Below are positions 52,535 to 61,610 of a DNA stretch of 64,000 nucleotides, piece by piece. Positions within the stretch are counted from its first letter, which is position 1. Each line of letters begins with the position of its first letter. The DNA lies in contig NZ_JAHXYR010000001.1 of NCBI RefSeq assembly GCF_019969845.1, forward strand, positions 868,001-932,000, read 5' to 3'. This stretch comes from Sphingobacterium sp. GVS05A (GTDB lineage Bacteria; Bacteroidota; Bacteroidia; Sphingobacteriales; Sphingobacteriaceae). The position numbers and the translations under genes were made by a program. The notes below the pieces were generated by a model, which was not told the DNA's origin, made no database searches, and saw only the letters and a list, made by a program, of their open reading frames with translations.

Positions 52535-54910
52535 CTAGAACTTAAAGTTTGATAAGAAACCCGGTTTCTTCCAGGTCTTTTTATATTCGTCTGCTAGTGC
52601 ACTATGGTCTGAATAAGCCAGTACTTCATTGAGTAAACTGTGTGCTTTTTTTAGGTTTCCCGTTTTGTAATTAACAAGTGCTTCAGCCAACTTTACGGAT
52701 TCACAGTCGTCATCATAGCCCCATTCATTTTGTGCATAGATGCCGTTAAAGATCATTACATTGCGGTTGACTTCGGCTAGGTTTTCCTGTTCAGCAAGCA
52801 ACATGATTCCGAATTTTAACCAAAGTACATAATCTTCGGGATCCATGACGGTGGCAACCCAAGCATCATGATGTTGAAATACTTCTGCACCTGATCCAAA
52901 TTCGGCGAGGAAGTAATGACCTTTGATAATCAGATATAAGGTTTTTGCTTTATCAAAGTCATCGATGATAAATTCCTTTTTATTTTTGAGGTAAGTTTGT
53001 GCTGCAGTAACAATAGCGCTATAGTCGGATATTTCATTGTATAGCTGCATTAGGATATATTGCGGTTGTGCTTCATGCGGGTATTGCTGTGCCATATCCG
53101 CATAATAGTGAATACGGTAATCACGATCGTTAGGCTCAAGGATATCATAAATAATACCTTCGACACCATTTTTAGCGGCCTCAAAATCCCTATAATGATA
53201 GTCGTTTAACGTAGGGTGATTGATGTAGAACTGATAGATGTGCTCCAGAAGATATTGTGCTTCTGCCTGTATATCGGAAGAAAGTCCCAGATGATAATTC
53301 ACTTCAAGCTGATACACAAACATTTGATAGCAACTTGGAAATACCAGATCTGATTCATCCTCAGTAGATTGTTCTTCCATTTCCTCATCGCGCATTTCAT
53401 CAAGGTCGCTCAAAGTGACTTGGTAGGTGTCGAAATATAGTGCGAGGGCGTCTTTTAAACGTTCATAATCCTCCAATTTCGACAATGCGTCTGTTCGCGT
53501 CTGATGTAGTTCTTCAAAGTCTGAGTAGTTTAGCCCTTCAGTTGCGATTTGATAGCTCTCTTCGAGGAGATCCACATTCTTTAATGCAATTGCCAGGTTA
53601 TTGCAATTCATTGCACGATTGTGGCTGCCACCGAAATAATCACTTTCATATTTTCCCTGTTCGAAATAAGCTGCAAAGGCATCATAGGCCTGGCGATAAA
53701 CAGCAAGGTAAAGCTGTCTCAGGGCCAGTGTGTCTTCAGCTGACAGGTTATCTAATTCATCGATAAAGTCAGATAGGTTAATTGCTTCATTATAGAGCTC
53801 GCGTGGTAAGTCATCGAACGTCGGAACGTGCGCATAAACTATGCCTGTTGTTAAGTACGTACATTCGACAAGACGGCGCCAAGATGTTGCATTCCACTGT
53901 CTTTCGCCCAATTGTTGGAGGTAAGGTAACGCAGCTTCATGTTGGCCATCGTCATAAAGGTATGCGGCTGTAAAATGGTAGCCGGCATATAAGTCTGGAT
54001 ATTCGTCAATCAGTTTTAGTGCGTGTAGATAATAATAATCTAGTGGTATCCCGATATCTTCGGAATAATTGCGTTCAATGATAAGCTGGTAATAGAATAC
54101 CTCAGGGTTTTCATAGCCGTCAGCGATAAGCTCTTCAAAGCGACCATGCCATTTGACCAGTTCTGCATGGATATGGGCAGCTGAATTTTCGCCCTTAATA
54201 AGTTTTAATAATACTTTTAAGGCTAGATCTATCTCTTTGTTTTCATAAGCGATCTCTGCAAGGTCCACATATTGCATTTCGCTGCCGCTGACGAAGCGAT
54301 CAAATTGCTCTCCAATTAAAGTGGTTAGCGCTGTACCCGAAATCTGTTTGGTACGGTCCAGAAGGTGTATTTTTTTCATCCAGAATATGGAGAAATTTTG
54401 ATCGGCAGCTTCGCGATTGTCTTTAAAAGTTTCATTGAAATAACCGATCCCCTCATCCAATAAAGCTAATAGGGCGGTGTCATCCTGGAGACTCTCATAA
54501 ATATCTGCAAGGAAGCCGTAACCATAGGGAGTCATTTTAGGTATTTCGATCAACTTTTTGGCATAACCGATAAACTGGTCTTTGTTGTTCTCGTTGATGT
54601 GTTTTCTTGGACGATTGATCTGCTCTAAGCTAGCCTGGTTGCCTAAGACATAATTGAGCATGTGATAGAGCGTTGTTTCATTTTCTGGCTCTACCAGTAG
54701 TGCTTTTTGGAGGTAGGGGATCATCTTCTCCTGTATGATATCAAAAATAGCTTCGTGTCCATCGTAAAATACTTGATCGTGATAGGCAACAGCAAGGTGT
54801 GTCCAGAGTGGGACATCCTGGTCGTTCTGCTTCAATTGATTTTCACCTTCTATAATAAACAGATCAAGTTCACCACTGTAGAACAAATCGTAAATATTTT
54901 TCTCTTCCAT
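52535..54910 (-). CDS. Large TPR-like helical-repeat protein, unknown function
   Basis: A 791-residue acidic, helical protein without signal peptide or membrane segment. Tetratricopeptide-like units are visible, for example VPLWTHLAVAYHD, LPYLQQLGERQWNATSWRRLVECTYLTTGI and AEALVNYKTGNLKKAHSLLNEVLAYS. A strongly acidic stretch lies near residue 500 (DEMRDEEMEEQSTEDESD). TPR proteins act as scaffolds. It is monocistronic, and no partner can be named. I do not recognise a family. Confidence 0.75.
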   Translation of the reverse strand: MEEKNIYDLFYSGELDLFIIEGENQLKQNDQDVPLWTHLAVAYHDQVFYDGHEAIFDIIQEKMIPYLQKALLVEPENETTLYHMLNYVLGNQASLEQINRPRKHINENNKDQFIGYAKKLIEIPKMTPYGYGFLADIYESLQDDTALLALLDEGIGYFNETFKDNREAADQNFSIFWMKKIHLLDRTKQISGTALTTLIGEQFDRFVSGSEMQYVDLAEIAYENKEIDLALKVLLKLIKGENSAAHIHAELVKWHGRFEELIADGYENPEVFYYQLIIERNYSEDIGIPLDYYYLHALKLIDEYPDLYAGYHFTAAYLYDDGQHEAALPYLQQLGERQWNATSWRRLVECTYLTTGIVYAHVPTFDDLPRELYNEAINLSDFIDELDNLSAEDTLALRQLYLAVYRQAYDAFAAYFEQGKYESDYFGGSHNRAMNCNNLAIALKNVDLLEESYQIATEGLNYSDFEELHQTRTDALSKLEDYERLKDALALYFDTYQVTLSDLDEMRDEEMEEQSTEDESDLVFPSCYQMFVYQLEVNYHLGLSSDIQAEAQYLLEHIYQFYINHPTLNDYHYRDFEAAKNGVEGIIYDILEPNDRDYRIHYYADMAQQYPHEAQPQYILMQLYNEISDYSAIVTAAQTYLKNKKEFIIDDFDKAKTLYLIIKGHYFLAEFGSGAEVFQHHDAWVATVMDPEDYVLWLKFGIMLLAEQENLAEVNRNVMIFNGIYAQNEWGYDDDCESVKLAEALVNYKTGNLKKAHSLLNEVLAYSDHSALADEYKKTWKKPGFLSNFKF

Positions 54911-54964
54911 TCTTTGCTTCTTTCTTTTATTATTTTTACTAATATGTTAAATTTTATTGAAAAG

Positions 54965-55834
54965 TTATTTCGGTAGCGTAAGTTTTACGAACTTATTGCC
55001 ATCCCATTGAAAATGTTCTTCTCTTTTCGAAATGCGATAGTCGGGGTTCAGGGTATCATCATCTTTCGCTTCACCTTCTTCGATGTACTTATAGATCAAC
55101 TGGTTGTTTCTTTTGTGTTCTGAGGGGAATAGGATTTTTTCGTCGTAATAAAAGACACCGGCATCACTAACGGAGTACCTACTGGGGAGATTGATCAATT
55201 TCTGGCCAGTCCAGGCCATGTAATTGTACTCCGTGGAAACTCCGCAGGCACCTGATAAAAATTCCATGCGTAAGATTTGCTTTACATTATTTAGTCCCAT
55301 AGCTGGCAGCAATTTACTTTGCGAGCTTAGCTGACCAGAGAACACAAATGGGTAAGATTGACTGGTGATTAATGAATCTTGTGCATCCAATAATTTTACT
55401 GTGGTTAAATAGTGATCCTGTTGTTCCTCATTTTGTTGTTTGATGAAACGTTCAAAGCCGAATAAATACTGGAGGCCGTTCTTGTCGGTCTGTTTACCGA
55501 GCGCCAATAACCCGAGCCAGATGAAACCCTGTTTAAGCTGACCATCGCTATGATAGCTGATCTGATACCATGGGGCATAAAAATTTTTGACGGTATTACC
55601 TTTAAATGGAGCACTGGCAATGGTGACATTTTTGCCAAGTGTCAATGAGTCCACCACTTTTATGTTGAGCCCCGGTCCGGAGCGTATATAGGCTTTTTCA
55701 ACAAAAACGGAGGCTGTTTGTCCTTTTTCGATATTCCATAAGTTAAAATCATCTTCAAATGTGACACCGTCCTGTGCTTTTAGAAGCATCGGAAATAGAC
55801 CTAAACATACTATCGCAAAATTCGCTGTTTTCAT
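54965..55834 (-). CDS. Exported SH3-domain protein
   Basis: A 289-residue periplasmic protein with signal peptide (NFAIVCLGLFPMLLKAQ) and a bacterial SH3 domain (VFVEKAYIRSGPGLNIKVVDSLTLGKNVTI). The C-terminal half, with LLPAMGLNNVKQILRMEFLSGACGVSTEYNYMAWTGQKLINLP, is not recognised. SH3 domains of this type often bind cell-wall peptides. The ATG at 55834 is chosen; the in-frame TTG at 55858 overlaps the promoter. It is on the same strand as the helical-repeat gene, 54 bases upstream. Confidence 0.78.
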   Translation of the reverse strand: MKTANFAIVCLGLFPMLLKAQDGVTFEDDFNLWNIEKGQTASVFVEKAYIRSGPGLNIKVVDSLTLGKNVTIASAPFKGNTVKNFYAPWYQISYHSDGQLKQGFIWLGLLALGKQTDKNGLQYLFGFERFIKQQNEEQQDHYLTTVKLLDAQDSLITSQSYPFVFSGQLSSQSKLLPAMGLNNVKQILRMEFLSGACGVSTEYNYMAWTGQKLINLPSRYSVSDAGVFYYDEKILFPSEHKRNNQLIYKYIEEGEAKDDDTLNPDYRISKREEHFQWDGNKFVKLTLPK

Positions 55835-55855
55835 TTTTATCCTGTTCACTAATTG

Positions 55856-55863
55856 CAAAAATA
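55856..55863 (-). promoter_or_regulatory. -7 element of the SH3-protein gene
   Basis: Minus strand TATTTTTG, 21 bases before the ATG at 55834. Confidence 0.5.
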
Positions 55864-56088
55864 GAAGAATTTTGGGGCATGCTTATCACTGGTTTCAGGT
55901 ATTTTTCTGTTTGAGATTACAGTGAGAATAGTAGCGGGCTATGTGCTCCTTAGCCTCTTTGCTTTATAGAAAATAAGAGGAAATAGATTTTATAATTTAA
56001 AACAATTTAGTCCTAAAGATGGTATCTTAAGGATTAAAGTTTATACAGGCTATTTGAGTAGTCATCGAAAAGCGGATACTAAGAGTTT

Positions 56089-58104
56089 ATGAAGAAAAAA
56101 ATGGATCAGAAACAGCAAATAGTTGAGCTGTTTGATCGCTATAAGAATCATTTGGATAATCCAGCGTTTGCAGAAATTGAGCTTTTGGTTTTAATTGTAG
56201 CTATTATTCGTCCAAAAAGAGTGCAATTATTTTATCAGGTCGATATACAGTTTTTTCTTGATTTTCTGAAAGAGTTACCCGATACAAGGCGTCAATTTGT
56301 CCAATATCTCAAACGTGTTCTTTGGCGAAGAGATTTTGATCAATTGGTATCCGATACAGGGATTATCAGTTATGCCGACTTTATTTATGAACTCAGGAAG
56401 CGAATAACGGAACGCTATCTGCCTTATCAACCGGCAAAGTCAACGTTACAGTATTTACTGAACCAAGTGTTTTACAATGTTAAAGACGCAGATTGGTTGT
56501 CAACGATTCCCGCTGAGCAATTGCATGAGCTTTTTCGACTATGTGAATTCGATTCGATATATGATAATGAAACGGGTTTTGAAATGATTGAAATCTTATA
56601 TGGCATAGAACTGTTGGTACAACGTATCACGGGCCGCGCCATGGAAACTGATGTCAATAAAATGGTACCTGAGTTTCAGAATTTTGATAGTCCATTTATC
56701 GCGATCATGCGGGAATTTAGCGAGTTAAATGATCGTATTTTACAATCGGAGAAAAAATATATTACGACTGAGGATCTTTCATACAAACAGCTATTGGTAC
56801 TTCACAAGCAATGCGAAACTTATATAGAAACAGCTTTTAGTAATTCACATCGTTTTGGTATTTCCATTAAAGTGAACCAGTCCTTATTGCGGATTCGGCA
56901 ACAACTGGAGCGCATCAAGGAGATGCTCTCTTTTTTGGTGATTGATAGCGAATTCCAAAAAGCAGAGAAAAGTATTCAATTGGCGAAGACGCTGATTGGA
57001 TATAATTCAAGAAAAAGCAATATTCGGAAATTAATAGGGCAGAGCACACAATTGCTGGCTTACGAAATTACACACCATACCGCCCAGACGGGTGAGCACT
57101 ATATTACGTCAACCCATCAGGAGTATTGGAAAATGTTTCGTTCTGCCTGCGGCGGTGGTGTAATTGTGGGGGCGATGTGTATTGTAAAACTATTGTTGGG
57201 AAAAGTGGAGACAAGCGAATTCGGGCATGCATTTTTGTATAGCTTGAATTATGCGATCGGTTTTACGGTCATCTATCTTTTTGGTGCTACCTTGGCAACA
57301 AAGCAGCCGGCGATGACAGCATCATCCCTTGTGAGCGCGATTGAACAGGGAACTTCGGACCAAGGTACTGACAGACACCGTTATTGGGTCTTTGCGCAAT
57401 TTTTCGCACGTTTATTTCGTTCGCAGTTTATCGCTTTCGTTGGTAATGTAATTATGGCATTCCCCATTAGTCTTTTGTTAGTTTGGGGAATAGAGCAGCT
57501 GTCGGGTGTAAATATAGCAAGCGCAAAATGGCTACATCTGGTCGATGATTTAAATCCGACGAAGACCCCCGTTATCTTGCACGCTTCCATTGCAGGTGTG
57601 TTTTTATTTCTGTCAGGTATTATCACTGGAAGTATTTCAAATCGAGATAAACATAATTCCGTTTACTACAGAATTCAGGAACATCCCTTGCTGAAAAGGA
57701 TATTTGGGAAAACGAAGACGGACAAGATAGCCTCTTTTTATGAGAAGAAATGGGCTGGTATTGTTTCCAATCTCTGGTTTGGTGTTTTTATGGGTTCAAC
57801 GGCCTCCATCGGGATGTTTCTTGGTCTGAGTTTGGATATTCGACATATCACTTTTGCAAGCGGGAATCTGGCCCTGGGCTTATTTGGGCATGGTATGGAG
57901 CTGTCCACGGATATCTGGATATGGGGAATTTTGGGTATCGGAATCATTGGGTTCTTTAATTTTCTGATAAGCTTTGGTTTGTCATTGGTCCTGGCGTTCC
58001 GTTCGAGAAACCTGTCCTCTAAGGAGTTGGCGAAAATGGCAAAGGCGGTATGGATTTATTTTAAGATGAATCCAAAATCATTCTTTTTTCCACCTAAAAA
58101 GTGA
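56089..58104 (+). CDS. PF10136 'site-specific recombinase' (Gcr-like) membrane protein
   Basis: A 671-residue protein. Residues 1 to about 350 are helical and soluble. Residues about 355-650 hold several hydrophobic segments (GGGVIVGAMCIVKLLLG, YAIGFTVIYLFGATLATKQPAMTASSLVSAIE, ITGSISNRDKHNS, WFGVFMGSTASIGMFLGLSLDIRHITFASGNLALG). This matches the PF10136 family, named after Neisseria Gcr. No tyrosine- or serine-recombinase catalytic motif is visible; a polytopic membrane protein is an unlikely recombinase. I would treat it as an inner-membrane protein of unknown role. YdcF follows 36 bases later. Confidence 0.85.
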   Translation: MKKKMDQKQQIVELFDRYKNHLDNPAFAEIELLVLIVAIIRPKRVQLFYQVDIQFFLDFLKELPDTRRQFVQYLKRVLWRRDFDQLVSDTGIISYADFIYELRKRITERYLPYQPAKSTLQYLLNQVFYNVKDADWLSTIPAEQLHELFRLCEFDSIYDNETGFEMIEILYGIELLVQRITGRAMETDVNKMVPEFQNFDSPFIAIMREFSELNDRILQSEKKYITTEDLSYKQLLVLHKQCETYIETAFSNSHRFGISIKVNQSLLRIRQQLERIKEMLSFLVIDSEFQKAEKSIQLAKTLIGYNSRKSNIRKLIGQSTQLLAYEITHHTAQTGEHYITSTHQEYWKMFRSACGGGVIVGAMCIVKLLLGKVETSEFGHAFLYSLNYAIGFTVIYLFGATLATKQPAMTASSLVSAIEQGTSDQGTDRHRYWVFAQFFARLFRSQFIAFVGNVIMAFPISLLLVWGIEQLSGVNIASAKWLHLVDDLNPTKTPVILHASIAGVFLFLSGIITGSISNRDKHNSVYYRIQEHPLLKRIFGKTKTDKIASFYEKKWAGIVSNLWFGVFMGSTASIGMFLGLSLDIRHITFASGNLALGLFGHGMELSTDIWIWGILGIGIIGFFNFLISFGLSLVLAFRSRNLSSKELAKMAKAVWIYFKMNPKSFFFPPKK

Positions 58105-58140
58105 GGAATAATTTCTATTCGTATCCGCTTATAGCAATGT

Positions 58141-58704
58141 ATGGTCCGGCACAACAAAGTTTTACCTGTTTTTTGGCAGGTAATGTCAGATTTTGTAGAT
58201 TATGGTATGAATAATATAATTTTAGTTCTTGGTGCGCCGAACGATGCACAGGGCAATTTATCTCAGATGGCGCAAGACAGGTTGAATTGTGCTCTCAATT
58301 TACACCTGGCCAATCCCGGTTTTAGAATCCTGTGCACTGGTGGTTTCGGAGCACATTTCAATACAACAGAAAGGCCACATTACTTCTATGCCTATCAATT
58401 CTTGATTGAGCGGGGAATACCCGAACAGGCCCTTGAAGAGGGGATACTTTCGACTAATACCATAACGGATTTTCAACTGGTTAAGGAACTGGTATTGCTA
58501 AAGAAACCCGATTTGTTAATCGTAATTACGTCAGATTTTCATATGGAAAGAGCTCAGATTTTGTACAGACGATATATTGGTTATTCTAAAGTTGTATTTA
58601 TTCCTGCTGTTTCATCTTTATCCGAAGAGGAGTTGGCCCCGCTTATAGCACATGAATCGCGGGCTGTAAAAATATTTAAGGAAACAGAGATTAATGCTCG
58701 TTGA
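58141..58704 (+). CDS. YdcF/SanA/ElyC family (DUF218) protein
   Basis: A 187-residue protein with the DUF218 core: IILVLGAPNDAQGNLSQMAQDRLNCAL, ILCTGGFGAHFNTTERPHYFYAYQFLIERGI and LLIVITSDFHMERAQILYRRYIG. The family is linked to envelope biogenesis; some members bind SAM. It lacks the N-terminal membrane anchor of SanA and ElyC. The start is uncertain: the ATG at 58141 gives 187 residues, but the core begins near the ATG at 58207. Confidence 0.85.
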   Translation: MVRHNKVLPVFWQVMSDFVDYGMNNIILVLGAPNDAQGNLSQMAQDRLNCALNLHLANPGFRILCTGGFGAHFNTTERPHYFYAYQFLIERGIPEQALEEGILSTNTITDFQLVKELVLLKKPDLLIVITSDFHMERAQILYRRYIGYSKVVFIPAVSSLSEEELAPLIAHESRAVKIFKETEINAR

Positions 58705-58814
58705 TTTTTTAATGTAAGTTCTCTATCGCTTTTGGTAACTTTACAAACGAAAATGTATTGAATGGCATATTAAAATGCTGTTTTCGATAAAAATTAGCAT
58801 TTCTAGATAAATAA

Positions 58815-59387
58815 ATGGAAAATCTATTACTTTTCATACGTTCATTAACGGATTTTTCTGATGAAGCCTGGATATATTTGCAACCCGCCCTTCGTTTGCA
58901 AGAATACCGGAAAAATGAGGTTTTGCTAAAAGAAGGCGATATATGTGATAAGCTCTTTTATATTGAAAAGGGCTATTGCAAAAGCTACTGCATGATAGAG
59001 GCTGAGAAAAAGAATATCGGATTTTTCTTTGAAGATGAAATCGCAACGGACATCCAGAGTTTTGGATGTGGTCATCCTTCCGCCCTTAATATTGTAGCCT
59101 GTGAACCGTTGGCAGTAGTCATCTTTGATAAGAAAAAGTTGTTTGAAGCTTCAAGCCAGCACATAGAGATTGAAAGATTGGGGAGAAACTGTATCCGCCA
59201 GTTTGCATCAAAGCAGGCGGAATTCGCAAATATGGCCAAACTCTATAAACCTCAAGAGAGGTTGGACTTTCTGGAAAGTCAGTTTCCGGAAATGGGGCAA
59301 CGTGTTCCGCTCACACAGCTAGCCTCTTTTCTTGGAGTGGCTCGGGAAACATTGAGCCGAATTAGAAGAAGAAGGACACATTATTAA
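58815..59387 (+). CDS. Crp/Fnr family transcriptional regulator
   Basis: A 190-residue regulator: cyclic-nucleotide-binding-like beta-roll (residues about 20-110, with EVLLKEGDICDKLFYIEKGYCKSY) and a C-terminal winged helix (VPLTQLASFLGVARETLSRIRRRR). The recognition helix R-E-x-x-x-R is as in E. coli CRP, whose site is TGTGA-N6-TCACA. The cAMP-binding residues of CRP (RxSA-type phosphate cassette) are not evident, as is common in Bacteroidota, so the effector may differ. A perfect CRP-type palindrome lies 3 bases after the stop codon. Confidence 0.93.
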   Translation: MENLLLFIRSLTDFSDEAWIYLQPALRLQEYRKNEVLLKEGDICDKLFYIEKGYCKSYCMIEAEKKNIGFFFEDEIATDIQSFGCGHPSALNIVACEPLAVVIFDKKKLFEASSQHIEIERLGRNCIRQFASKQAEFANMAKLYKPQERLDFLESQFPEMGQRVPLTQLASFLGVARETLSRIRRRRTHY

Positions 59388-59390
59388 TTA

Positions 59391-59406
59391 TGTGACGATC
59401 GTCACA
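59391..59406. promoter_or_regulatory. CRP-type operator palindrome
   Basis: TGTGACGATCGTCACA is a perfect 16-bp palindrome of the form TGTGA-N6-TCACA. It is between the Crp/Fnr gene and the VOC gene, 46 bases before the VOC start, so it could control the VOC gene. It lacks the U-run of a terminator. Confidence 0.6.
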
Positions 59407-59452
59407 GGCTAAAATCTTATTTTTTCCTGAGTTTTGAAAAAAATAAGAAGTC

Positions 59453-59869
59453 ATGCAAAAATTAAAGAAAATCGATGCGCATACCAATGTGCTAACTTGG
59501 TTCGAAATCCCTGTCCTCAATACCCTAAGGGCAAAAAGCTTTTATGAAGAAATCCTAGACCTAAAGATGACTATAAGGTCTTTTCCGGATTCCGAAGAAG
59601 AACTTACATTCTTTCCTTATGATCCTAATGTTATACAGGCAACGTCTGGCCGAATTACGGGAGTTCTGACCAAATCACCTAATAAAAAACCGTCACGATC
59701 TGGAGTCCTTATTTATATAAATGCTTATCCCGAAATCCAGCTTGTTCTTGATAGAGTGATAGCAGCAGGTGGTAAAATAATCCTTAGTAAAACTTTGATT
59801 CCCGCAGGTTATATTGCCGTTATCGAGGACACAGAAGGAAATCATATCGGGCTTAGTTCCGAAAAATAA
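59453..59869 (+). CDS. VOC (glyoxalase/bleomycin-resistance) superfamily protein
   Basis: A 138-residue protein with two beta-alpha-beta-beta-beta units: LTWFEIPVLNTLRAKSFYEEILDLKMT, GVLIYINAYPEIQLVLDRVIAAGGKI and AVIEDTEGNHIGLSS. VOC proteins bind a metal and act on small molecules; no specific role can be assigned. It is directly downstream of the CRP-type palindrome. Confidence 0.88.
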   Translation: MQKLKKIDAHTNVLTWFEIPVLNTLRAKSFYEEILDLKMTIRSFPDSEEELTFFPYDPNVIQATSGRITGVLTKSPNKKPSRSGVLIYINAYPEIQLVLDRVIAAGGKIILSKTLIPAGYIAVIEDTEGNHIGLSSEK

Positions 59870-59928
59870 CCTTTATATTTATCTGTTCCTATAGAATCAG
59901 TGTAATTGGCTTACTCAGAAAAATAAAA

Positions 59929-60684
59929 ATGATCGAAGAAATAGCTTACCGGCCAAAATATCCACTCAGCGGATTTATAGATTATATCTGGGTAGGAAAG
60001 TCGCCTGATCTTACCATGGATTTTGTTCATCATGCTGCTTTGTTTACCGAACTTATTTTCAGTTATGGCGATGAGTACGACATCAGAGGAATCAATACCG
60101 AAAAGATAGACGGTCGTATAGGACTTCAGGTGCTATCGGGTTTAAAAAATCGACCTTTTCTGACCAGAACAAATGGAGCTTACGCGTGCATAGGGTTAAT
60201 TTTAAAGCCGTTTTGCTATGGAATACTGCTCCCCAAATTAGGGAGCTCATCTTTGGAAGAAGTAGCTTCGATTTTATTTGACTGTCTTTTTGCTGTCGAG
60301 AATCCTGATTTTGTCCAAGCCGAAAAATGTTTGTTGAGGGTATTCGAAACAGTAAATACCGACCCTCACTTGATGAGGTTCGAAGCACATCTGGCTGCTG
60401 AAATAGCAGGAAAGGGAATGCTGAGGGATTTCAGTAAACTGCTGCCGATTTCGCAGAAAAGTTTCATTCAGAAATTCAGAAAGCATTATTTTTTGACTCC
60501 CAGTGAATATCTGAATCTTTACAAAGTCAATAAAGCGATCCTATTGCTTCAAAACAATTCGCCGGAACGATTGACTGACATTGGGTTGAATGCTGGATTC
60601 TATGATCAGTCTCATTTTATTAGGGTATTTAAAAAATTCAGTGGTTATACTCCAAAAGAATTTTCAAAATTTGGAGCAGGGTAA
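59929..60684 (+). CDS. AraC-family regulator with DUF6597-like N-terminus
   Basis: A 251-residue regulator. Residues about 1-100 (YPLSGFIDYIWVG, FTELIFSYGDEYDI, YACIGLILKPFCYGILL) look like the DUF6597 beta-barrel sensor; residues about 150-250 are the HTH_18 double helix-turn-helix (LTDIGLNAGFYDQSHFIRVFKKFSGYTPKEF). Target unknown; the following DHFR-family gene is a candidate. Confidence 0.9.
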   Translation: MIEEIAYRPKYPLSGFIDYIWVGKSPDLTMDFVHHAALFTELIFSYGDEYDIRGINTEKIDGRIGLQVLSGLKNRPFLTRTNGAYACIGLILKPFCYGILLPKLGSSSLEEVASILFDCLFAVENPDFVQAEKCLLRVFETVNTDPHLMRFEAHLAAEIAGKGMLRDFSKLLPISQKSFIQKFRKHYFLTPSEYLNLYKVNKAILLLQNNSPERLTDIGLNAGFYDQSHFIRVFKKFSGYTPKEFSKFGAG

Positions 60685-60716
60685 ATTCTGTACAATTTTA
60701 AATGTGTCGAAGGATT

Positions 60717-60724
60717 TAATTTTG
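60717..60724 (+). promoter_or_regulatory. -7 element of the DHFR-family gene
   Basis: TAATTTTG, 24 bases before the ATG at 60749. It shows that the gene starts there, not at the longer frame inside the AraC gene. Confidence 0.55.
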
Positions 60725-60748
60725 TGGTATAACTTTAAATACATAAAA

Positions 60749-61285
60749 ATGAATCAGAAAAACAAAGTCTTCATTGCTACCAGTCTGGACGGATATATTG
60801 CCGATAGGAACGGAGAAATCGATTGGCTGCTTTCCATACCGAATCCCGAAAAGGATGATATGGGCTATAAGAAATTTATTGCACAGATTGATGCGCTGGT
60901 CATGGGCCGCAAAACCTTTGAAGTGGTTTGTGGTTTTGACGAATGGTATTATGATAAGCATGTTTTTGTGTTAAGCGACAGTATGACGGAGATCCCTGCA
61001 AAATTCAGGGATAAAGCTTCTCTTGTCAAAGGCTGCCTAAACGATGTACTGGGTGAAATTCATGGAAAAGGATATCATAACCTGTATATCGATGGGGGAA
61101 AGACTATTCAGGGCTTTTTGCAAGAAGACCGGATTGATGAGATCATTATCACGCTGATTCCTTATCTGCTGGGGGAAGGGATTCCTTTGTTCGGATATCT
61201 TTCCGAAATGTTGAAGTTTGAAGCTGTGGGTACAAAAATCTTTCTAAATTCAATCGTTCAAAATCATTTTGTAAGAAAAAGATAA
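60749..61285 (+). CDS. Dihydrofolate reductase family (RibD-C/YyaP) protein
   Basis: A 178-residue protein with the DHFR-like fold: VFIATSLDGYIADRNGEIDWLLS, DALVMGRKTFEVVCGFDEWYYDKHVFVLSD, NLYIDGGKTIQGFLQEDRIDEIIITLIPYLLGEGIPLFG. It matches RibD C-terminal domain/YyaP proteins, NADPH-dependent reductases of unclear substrate. The frame is open upstream to 60590, but the ATG at 60749 has the promoter and fits the family start. Confidence 0.92.
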   Translation: MNQKNKVFIATSLDGYIADRNGEIDWLLSIPNPEKDDMGYKKFIAQIDALVMGRKTFEVVCGFDEWYYDKHVFVLSDSMTEIPAKFRDKASLVKGCLNDVLGEIHGKGYHNLYIDGGKTIQGFLQEDRIDEIIITLIPYLLGEGIPLFGYLSEMLKFEAVGTKIFLNSIVQNHFVRKR

Positions 61286-61551
61286 ATGGAACCAACATCT
61301 GAAAGGAATAGGCTGTTGCGGCAGGCAAACGATGTATAATCCTCGAAACGGATGGATTAGAGACTTTAAGTTATTAACATAGCCAAGATTTAAACAGATC
61401 TTGCCTCAAAGATCCGAGATTTCTCTTTTCTTCCTAGCTTTGTTTTGATTTTTTGGATAGTTATTGCCATATCCTTTCAGTTTGTCCGCAGATCATTTAA
61501 CGCTTGTTCACTACTCGCTCATACCATATTCGCAATTACTGCTGTATTCCG

Positions 61552-61610
61552 CTACTTATCCTCCACTAATTCCCTACTAAAAGAGTAGAAAAGGAGTAGG
61601 TAATAAGTAG
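61552..61610. repeat. 11-bp phased inverted repeat, CTACT/AGTAG
   Basis: CTACT, CCACT and CTACT start at 61552, 61563 and 61574; AGTAG starts at 61584, 61595 and 61606. All steps are exactly 11 bp, and the two halves are symmetric about 61581. The 6-base spacers between words are not complementary across the axis (2-3 of 6 match), so the conserved parts are the pentamers and not a hairpin stem. This resembles a multi-site protein operator on one face of the helix. It shares the period with the region at 3529-3593. Confidence 0.85.

Noticed and set aside
56089-58104. Evidence of a genomic island from the 'recombinase' gene
   Set aside because: The protein looks like a membrane protein, and its surroundings are ordinary chromosomal genes with similar composition.
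60590-60748. N-terminal extension of the DHFR-family protein
   Set aside because: It overlaps the AraC gene, has no family similarity, and the promoter element lies between it and the ATG at 60749.
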